The notes under the pieces are model-generated. The model had not been told where the DNA came from, did no database searches, and was given only the letters and a program-made list of their open reading frames with translations. Positions 23,820-28,048 of a DNA stretch of 28,048 nucleotides are shown here, piece by piece. Origin of the DNA: Bacteroidales bacterium (lineage in GTDB: Bacteria; Bacteroidota; Bacteroidia; Bacteroidales; UBA932); contig JAFZMA010000023.1 in the NCBI GenBank assembly GCA_017551215.1, positions 1 through 28,048 of the forward strand, written 5' to 3'. The stretch's first letter is position 1, and every line of letters begins with the position of its first letter. The position numbers and the translations under genes are program-made.

Positions 23820-24770
23820 ATGTATACAATAGTAGAAAAGAAGCAATTAACGCCGCTTATATACTCCCTGTGGGTGGAAGCGCCGAGGATTGCCGCAAGC
23901 GCAAAGCCCGGGCAGTTCCTCATCGTGCGCCCGTCTGACAACGGAGAGAGGGTGCCGCTCACAATCTGCGATTACAATCCTGCTGCCGGAACAGTGCGCA
24001 TCGTGGTGCAGATAGCCGGTGTCTCCTCAAACAAAATCTGCAATCTGAACGCTGGGGATTGCCTCACCGATGTAGCCGGCCCACTCGGCAAACCGTCTGA
24101 TTTCATGGATATTCCGGAGGAAGACATTAAAGCTCGGCGATATCTGTTCGTAGCCGGCGGAGTTGGTGCCGCTCCTGTATATCCGCAGGCAAAATACCTG
24201 CACGAGAGGGGAGCGCACGTAGATGTAATCATAGGCGCCCGCAACAAAGACCTCATCATAATGGAAGACGAAATGCGGAAAGTCTGCACAAACCTCTACA
24301 TCTGCACGGACGATGGCTCCAAAGGAGAAAAGGGCGTAGTAACCCTCCTCATGGAACGCCTCTGCGCTCCAATGGGCGAAAATGCTCCCGACGGTGCTGG
24401 AAATGGGACGACAGGAGCAAAAATGGGCGAAAATGCTCCCGACGGTGCTGGAAATGGGACGATGGGAGCGTTGCCGTATGATATGTGCGTGGCCATAGGT
24501 CCGATGATTATGATGAAGTTTGCAACCCTTACGGCAAAGAAACTTGGGCTTCCTATCACCGTGAGCCTCAACACGCTGATGGTAGATGGAACAGGAATGT
24601 GCGGAGCTTGCCGTGTGAGCGTTGCCGGAAAAACGATGTTCGCTTGCGTGGACGGCCCGGAGTTCAACGGCTACGACATAGACTTTGATGAGGCTCTCCG
24701 CCGCCAAACGCTTTACCGCAAGGAAGAACAGCAGGCAAACGCCGCCGCCGGCCTGGAACTGCGGAGATAG
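23820..24770 (+). CDS. FAD/NAD-binding oxidoreductase subunit with [2Fe-2S] site, NfnA/SudB-like
   Basis: The 316-residue protein resembles the ferredoxin-NADP reductase-like subunit of NADH-dependent ferredoxin:NADP+ oxidoreductase (NfnA). It also resembles the small subunit of sulfide dehydrogenase and PyrK. It has a flavin-binding barrel (GQFLIVRPSDNGERVPLTICDY), a nucleotide-binding fold (YLFVAGGVGAAPVYPQAKYL, VIIGARNKDLIIMEDEM), and a C-terminal cluster motif with Cys261, Cys264 and Cys276 (GTGMCGACRVSVAGKTMFAC) for a [2Fe-2S] centre. Two 17-residue repeats (MGENAPDGAGNGT) form an insertion at about residues 185-218, making it longer than usual relatives. The NfnB-like gene follows, so the pair probably forms one complex moving electrons between NAD(P)H and ferredoxin or sulfur. 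Its exact reaction is not decided here. Confidence 0.87.
   Translation: MYTIVEKKQLTPLIYSLWVEAPRIAASAKPGQFLIVRPSDNGERVPLTICDYNPAAGTVRIVVQIAGVSSNKICNLNAGDCLTDVAGPLGKPSDFMDIPEEDIKARRYLFVAGGVGAAPVYPQAKYLHERGAHVDVIIGARNKDLIIMEDEMRKVCTNLYICTDDGSKGEKGVVTLLMERLCAPMGENAPDGAGNGTTGAKMGENAPDGAGNGTMGALPYDMCVAIGPMIMMKFATLTAKKLGLPITVSLNTLMVDGTGMCGACRVSVAGKTMFACVDGPEFNGYDIDFDEALRRQTLYRKEEQQANAAAGLELRR
24372..24473 (+). repeat. 51-bp tandem duplication inside the NfnA-like gene
   Basis: Two units (24372-24422 and 24423-24473) encode MGENAPDGAGNGT(T/M)GA. GCTCCC near the start of each unit can pair with the GGAGC or GGGAGC near its end. A related 27-base piece lies upstream at 23751. Confidence 0.9.
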
Positions 24771-24772
24771 CA

Positions 24773-24882
24773 GGTGGCGGATAGCGTGCTGATAATGAGC
24801 TTAATGAAGGGTTGGCCCTGCACCGTTTTCGCTTCAGGGATGTATAGCTAAAGCGTTGATAGATAGAAACATAACTGCCACC
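24773..24882. repeat. Inverted-repeat element 1, after the NfnA-like gene
   Basis: GGTGGC at 24773 is matched by GCCACC at 24877-24882, and an inner hairpin CCCTG/CAGGG lies at 24816-24839. The left arm contains CTGATAATGAGC and the right arm GCGTTGATAG, both shared with element 2 after the next gene. It fills nearly all of the 128-nt gap. It may be a decayed mobile palindromic element or a processing/termination structure. Confidence 0.55.
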
Positions 24883-24898
24883 AATCAAATCAAATAAT

Positions 24899-26317
24899 AT
24901 GGCAAACAAGATAGATAGAGTTCCGGTAAGGGAACAGGACCCGAAGGTTAGGGCAACAAACTTTGAAGAGGTGTGCTACGGCTATAATGTGGAGGAGGCT
25001 CAGCTGGAAGCGTCCAGATGCCTTAACTGCAAGAAACCCAGATGCGTGGAGGCTTGCCCGGTAGGCATCAAGATACCGGCATTCATACATCAGGTTCTGG
25101 AAGGAGACTTTAAGGGTGCATACAACACTATCGCTGAGGATAGTTCTCTTCCGGCAATCTGTGGTAGGGTTTGTCCGCAGGAAACACAGTGTGAGGGAAG
25201 TTGCATTCTTGGGGTTAAGGGCCAGCCGGTTTCCATCGGCAAGCTTGAGCGTTTTGTGGCGGACTACAATCTTGGCGCAAAGGAAGCGACTGAGGGGAAC
25301 GTACTTGGCGTAACAGATGCGGCTGAGGGGAGCGTACATTCCACAAAGGTGGCGGTTGTGGGGAGTGGGCCGGCGGGACTTGCATGCGCGTCTGACCTTG
25401 CAAAGCTCGGCTACAGCGTCACAATCTTTGAGAGTCTGCACAAGCCGGGCGGAGTGCTCACATACGGAATTCCAGAGTTTAGGCTCCCAAAGAAAGCGGT
25501 GGTAGAGAAGGAGTTGCAGAAACTTCTGAATATGGGCATCAAGATAGAAACGGATGTATTTGTCGGAAGGACTGTCACTATTGACGAGCTTATGGACAAG
25601 GAAGGTTTCAAGGCAGTGTTCGTGGGAACTGGAGCCGGACTTCCGCTGTTCCTCGGCATTCCGGGAGAGAATCTTAACGGAGTTTTTTCCGCCAACGAAT
25701 ACCTCACGCGCAACAACCTAATGCAGGCCTTCAGCAAGGAAAGCGACACGCCGATCTTCCGTGCCCGGAAAGTTTGCGTGGTAGGCGGCGGCAACGTTGC
25801 AATGGACGCTGCCCGCACGGCACTCAGGCTCGGCGCAGAGGTGACGATAGTTTATCGCAGAAGCGAAAAGGAACTTCCTGCCCGCGCGGAAGAAGTGCAT
25901 CACGCAAAAGAGGAAGGCATTAATTTCCAGCTCCTTACCAATCCCGTAGAGGTACTCGGCGATGAAAATGGTTGGGTACGAGGAATACGCTGCATCCGCA
26001 TGGAGCTCGGTGAGCCGGACGAAAGCGGAAGGCGCTCTCCAGTGCCAATCCAAGGCTCTGAGTTTGACATAGAGGCAGATGCCCTGATTGTTGCGCTCGG
26101 CACCAAGATCAACCGCCTGATAGCCGACACTACTCCTGGGCTGGGAACTGACCGCAAAGGACGTCTCCTGACAACGGAAACCGCCACAACCCGCAAGGGC
26201 GTATTCGCTGGTGGAGACGTAGTTACTGGGGCCGCAACCGTCATTCTCGCCATGGGTGAAGGCCGCAAAGCCGCTGCCGCAATTCATAGTTACCTATCCG
26301 GCTATGGTGCCTTGTAA
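24899..26317 (+). CDS. gltA: NADPH-dependent glutamate synthase-type flavoprotein, NfnB/GltA-like
   Basis: The 472-residue protein belongs to the glutamate synthase small-subunit flavoprotein family. The N-terminal Cys-rich domain (CLNCKKPRCVEACPVGI, ICGRVCPQETQCEGSC) should hold two [4Fe-4S] clusters. It is followed by an FAD site (VAVVGSGPAGLACASDLAKLGYSVTIFE) and an NADPH site (VCVVGGGNVAMDAARTALRLGAEVTIVYRR), and ends with GVFAGGDVVTGAATVILAMGEGRKAA. Paired with the upstream NfnA-like subunit, it is better read as the large subunit of an electron-bifurcating Nfn transhydrogenase or of SudAB than as a true glutamate synthase, since no large glutamate synthase gene is present. A doubled 11-residue unit lies at about residues 130-146. 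The stop codon falls within the left arm of an inverted repeat. Confidence 0.9.
   Translation: MANKIDRVPVREQDPKVRATNFEEVCYGYNVEEAQLEASRCLNCKKPRCVEACPVGIKIPAFIHQVLEGDFKGAYNTIAEDSSLPAICGRVCPQETQCEGSCILGVKGQPVSIGKLERFVADYNLGAKEATEGNVLGVTDAAEGSVHSTKVAVVGSGPAGLACASDLAKLGYSVTIFESLHKPGGVLTYGIPEFRLPKKAVVEKELQKLLNMGIKIETDVFVGRTVTIDELMDKEGFKAVFVGTGAGLPLFLGIPGENLNGVFSANEYLTRNNLMQAFSKESDTPIFRARKVCVVGGGNVAMDAARTALRLGAEVTIVYRRSEKELPARAEEVHHAKEEGINFQLLTNPVEVLGDENGWVRGIRCIRMELGEPDESGRRSPVPIQGSEFDIEADALIVALGTKINRLIADTTPGLGTDRKGRLLTTETATTRKGVFAGGDVVTGAATVILAMGEGRKAAAAIHSYLSGYGAL
25286..25337 (+). repeat. 33-bp repeat in the linker of the NfnB-like gene
   Basis: GCGACTGAGGGGAACGTAC at 25286 recurs as GCGGCTGAGGGGAGCGTAC at 25319, 33 bases apart and in frame (ATEGNV and AAEGSV). 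It sits between the iron-sulfur domain and the FAD-binding motif. Confidence 0.75.
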
Positions 26318-26414
26318 GTGTCTGATAATCAGCGCGCCCCAGATATTACCCGCCGCTATAATGTGGTAATATTTAGAAGGCGTTGATAGTCAATGCGTTA
26401 CAAGGCACCATCGC
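26301..26414. repeat. Inverted-repeat element 2, after the NfnB-like gene
   Basis: ATGGTGCCTTGTAA (26304-26317) is perfectly complementary to 26398-26411. The arms continue inward with mismatches (CTGATAATCAGCGC against GCGTTGATAGTCA) and close with ATATTACC (26343-26350) against GGTAATAT (26365-26372). The left arm includes the last codons and stop of the preceding gene. The fold could end transcription; its relation to element 1 suggests a dispersed repeat family. Confidence 0.75.
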
Positions 26415-26431
26415 CTGTACAAAATCTTTTA

Positions 26432-26439
26432 TATATTTG
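26432..26439 (+). promoter_or_regulatory. Candidate -7 box for hisS
   Basis: TATATTTG is an exact TAnnTTTG match, 29 nt before the hisS start. No -33 TTTG at the usual distance was found. Confidence 0.4.
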
Positions 26440-26468
26440 TTACACGTTTTTTTTGATTTTACTCAGCG

Positions 26469-27923
26469 ATGGCACAAGTACAGAAACCAAGCATTCCGAA
26501 GGGCACGAGAGACTTTTCTCCGGAGCAGATGGCCGGAAGGAACTACATATTCGAGACGATAACAAGCGTGTTCAAGCAGTTCGGTTACAAGCCGATAGAG
26601 ACTCCGTCCATGGAGAATCTGTCTACGCTTCTGGGCAAGTACGGAGAGGAGGGAGACAAGCTCCTGTTCAAGGTTCTCAACAGCGGAGACGCTTTTTCTG
26701 GCATTACCCCGGATGAAATTAAGACGGTAATTGAACATCCGTCTGTTCCAGAAACTAACGCTGCTTCTCCAGATGGAAATGAATCTAGAAGAAATGACAG
26801 CGGGGCTGGAGTGCTTAGCAGCAACGCCTTGAGCCTCAAGGTGTGCGAGAAAGGTCTGAGGTATGACCTCACAGTTCCGTTTGCAAGGTACGTGGTTCAG
26901 CACAGGAATGAAATCACGTTCCCGTTCAAGCGCTATCAGATACAGCCGGTGTGGAGAGCAGACCGTCCGCAGAAAGGCCGCTACAGAGAATTCTATCAGT
27001 GCGATGTAGACGTAATCGGCAGCCGCAGTCTTCTTAACGAGTTGGAACTAGTGCAGATAGCAGACAAGGTTTTCAATCTGTTCAGCATAAACGTATGCAT
27101 CAAAATCAATAACCGCAAGATACTTGCAGGCCTTGCAGAGGCAATGGGATTCCCTGAAAAGCTTGTGGAAATTACTATCGCCATGGACAAGATAGACAAG
27201 ATTGGTCTCCAGGCGGTTAAGGAAGAGATGCTGGCCCAGGGAGTGGATGAAAAGGGATTCGCCATCCTAGAGCCTGTCCTCACGTTCAATGGCTCTACTG
27301 AAGAGAAGATTTCTCTTATCAGCAATATTGTAAGCGGCAGTGAAACAGGACGTAAGGGCGTAGAGGAACTTCAGACGCTGTTCAAACTCATCGCTGAGGC
27401 AAACATTTCCCAGAAGGTGGAAATTGACCTTTCTCTTGCAAGAGGATTGAACTATTACACGGGCGCAATCTTTGAGGTCAAGGCACTGGACTTTGCAATT
27501 GGAAGTATCTGTGGAGGAGGACGTTACGATAACCTTACTGGCATCTTCGGACTTCCGGATGTTTCCGGTGTCGGAATATCATTTGGAGCAGACCGCATTT
27601 ATGATGTGCTCACTGGCCTGGACAAGTTCCCTAAGGAAGCAATCGGCGGAACAAAAGTTCTGCTCTCAAACATGGATGAAGCCTCCGTTGCATACCTTCT
27701 TCCGCTTGCTGGGAAGCTCCGCGAAAAGGGTATCAACTGTGAGGTTTATCCAGACTCAAGCAAACTAAAAAAGCAATTCGAATACGCAGAGAAGAATCAC
27801 ATACCGTTCTTCATAATTGCTGGAGAATCAGAGGCTCAGGCTGGCACTGTCAACATCAAGAATCTGGAGACCGGTGCCCAAACCACCCTCCCGCTCAAAG
27901 AAGTCCAATCCTTCTTTGAATGA
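26469..27923 (+). CDS. hisS: Histidyl-tRNA synthetase
   Basis: HisRS charges tRNA-His. The 484-residue protein begins [20 protein letters not shown]. It has class II motif 1 ([13 protein letters not shown]), [12 protein letters not shown], motif 2 ([32 protein letters not shown]), the HisRS signature [25 protein letters not shown], motif 3 ([15 protein letters not shown]) and the C-terminal anticodon-binding domain. An insertion before KGLRYDLT (about residues 98-131, [20 protein letters not shown]) is low in complexity, but this loop varies in length in the phylum. It is a separate unit, preceded by an inverted repeat and its own candidate promoter box. Confidence 0.97.
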   Translation: MAQVQKPSIPKGTRDFSPEQMAGRNYIFETITSVFKQFGYKPIETPSMENLSTLLGKYGEEGDKLLFKVLNSGDAFSGITPDEIKTVIEHPSVPETNAASPDGNESRRNDSGAGVLSSNALSLKVCEKGLRYDLTVPFARYVVQHRNEITFPFKRYQIQPVWRADRPQKGRYREFYQCDVDVIGSRSLLNELELVQIADKVFNLFSINVCIKINNRKILAGLAEAMGFPEKLVEITIAMDKIDKIGLQAVKEEMLAQGVDEKGFAILEPVLTFNGSTEEKISLISNIVSGSETGRKGVEELQTLFKLIAEANISQKVEIDLSLARGLNYYTGAIFEVKALDFAIGSICGGGRYDNLTGIFGLPDVSGVGISFGADRIYDVLTGLDKFPKEAIGGTKVLLSNMDEASVAYLLPLAGKLREKGINCEVYPDSSKLKKQFEYAEKNHIPFFIIAGESEAQAGTVNIKNLETGAQTTLPLKEVQSFFE

Positions 27924-27955
27924 TTATAGAATAAAAGCCAGTCTCTGACAAATGG

Positions 27956-27969
27956 CTCTGATTCCAGAG
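27956..27969. terminator. Possible weak terminator hairpin after hisS
   Basis: CTCTG-ATTC-CAGAG forms a 5-bp stem with a 4-base loop, 33 nt after the hisS stop, followed by TTTATG. The stem is short and the T-run poor, so this is tentative. Confidence 0.3.
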
Positions 27970-28006
27970 TTTATGCGTTGTTGCATTTCTGGTCTTGGGT
28001 GCCGTT

Positions 28007-28025
28007 GGCCATTAGCATAATGGCT
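28007..28025. repeat. Perfect 7-bp palindromic hairpin near the window end
   Basis: GCCATTA (28008-28014) and TAATGGC (28018-28024) are perfect inverted repeats around GCA; a flanking G-T pair could extend the stem. CTCTG(CA)ATTCCAG near the window end (28035-28048) repeats the loop and right arm of the hairpin at 27956. No coding sequence is seen from 27924 to the end. Confidence 0.45.
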
Positions 28026-28048
28026 TAATTGCTGCTCTGCAATTCCAG

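Noticed and set aside
24027..24707. 226-codon minus-strand frame opposite the NfnA-like gene
   Set aside because: It contains the reverse of the 51-bp repeat and no known motif; the sense frame has clear flavin and iron-sulfur motifs.

Overview
The window looks like a chromosomal segment of a member of the Bacteroidota, most likely a gut- or rumen-type Bacteroidales. The reasons are: promoter -7 boxes of the form TAnnTTTG, mostly A-rich rather than Shine-Dalgarno starts, the lipid A cluster lpxD-lpxC-fabZ-lpxA whose proteins resemble Bacteroides homologues, an archaeal/eukaryotic-type ProRS, a DUF3078 outer-membrane protein, a FadL/OmpP1-type protein, and a GH9 enzyme fused to a deacetylase-like domain. 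The genus cannot be fixed from the sequence. No rRNA, tRNA, CRISPR array, transposase or prophage gene was recognised.

Layout. 1-565: 3' part of a phosphodiester glycosidase (NAGPA-domain) gene. 684-4666 (minus): nusA-infB. 4868-8823 (plus): lpxD, lpxC, fabZ, lpxA and a WbqC-like gene, which together make lipid A precursors and fatty acids. 8820-11984 (minus): a low-complexity lipoprotein followed by a FadL-type outer-membrane protein. 12076-15410 (plus): proS, an unknown protein and a DUF3078 protein. 15411-15874: a repeat-built spacer in which the upstream region and first codons of tilS are duplicated. 15875-18007 (plus): a greatly enlarged tilS. 17982-20957 (minus): sppA followed by a Fic-family gene. 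21104-23737 (plus): GH9-deacetylase-like fusion. 23820-26317 (plus): a flavoprotein pair resembling NfnAB/SudAB. 26469-27923 (plus): hisS.

The main theme is housekeeping (tRNA charging and modification, transcription and translation factors, lipid A synthesis, redox balance) with little accessory content. The unusual layer is repetitive DNA inserted into and between those genes. There are 25 Gln-spaced pentapeptide units (15 bp each) inside tilS and an 11-bp repeat, not a multiple of three, inside the fic gene. A 51-bp unit is doubled in the NfnA-like gene, with a related piece 0.6 kb upstream, and a 33-bp unit is doubled in the NfnB-like gene. Two related inverted-repeat elements follow the two flavoprotein genes. 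Other points worth attention are the split of the ancestral lpxC-fabZ fusion by a single in-frame stop, overlapping divergent nusA/lpxD promoters, a nusA operon lacking rimP, and two convergent gene pairs that overlap at their ends. All calls come from reading the sequence; no database search was run.
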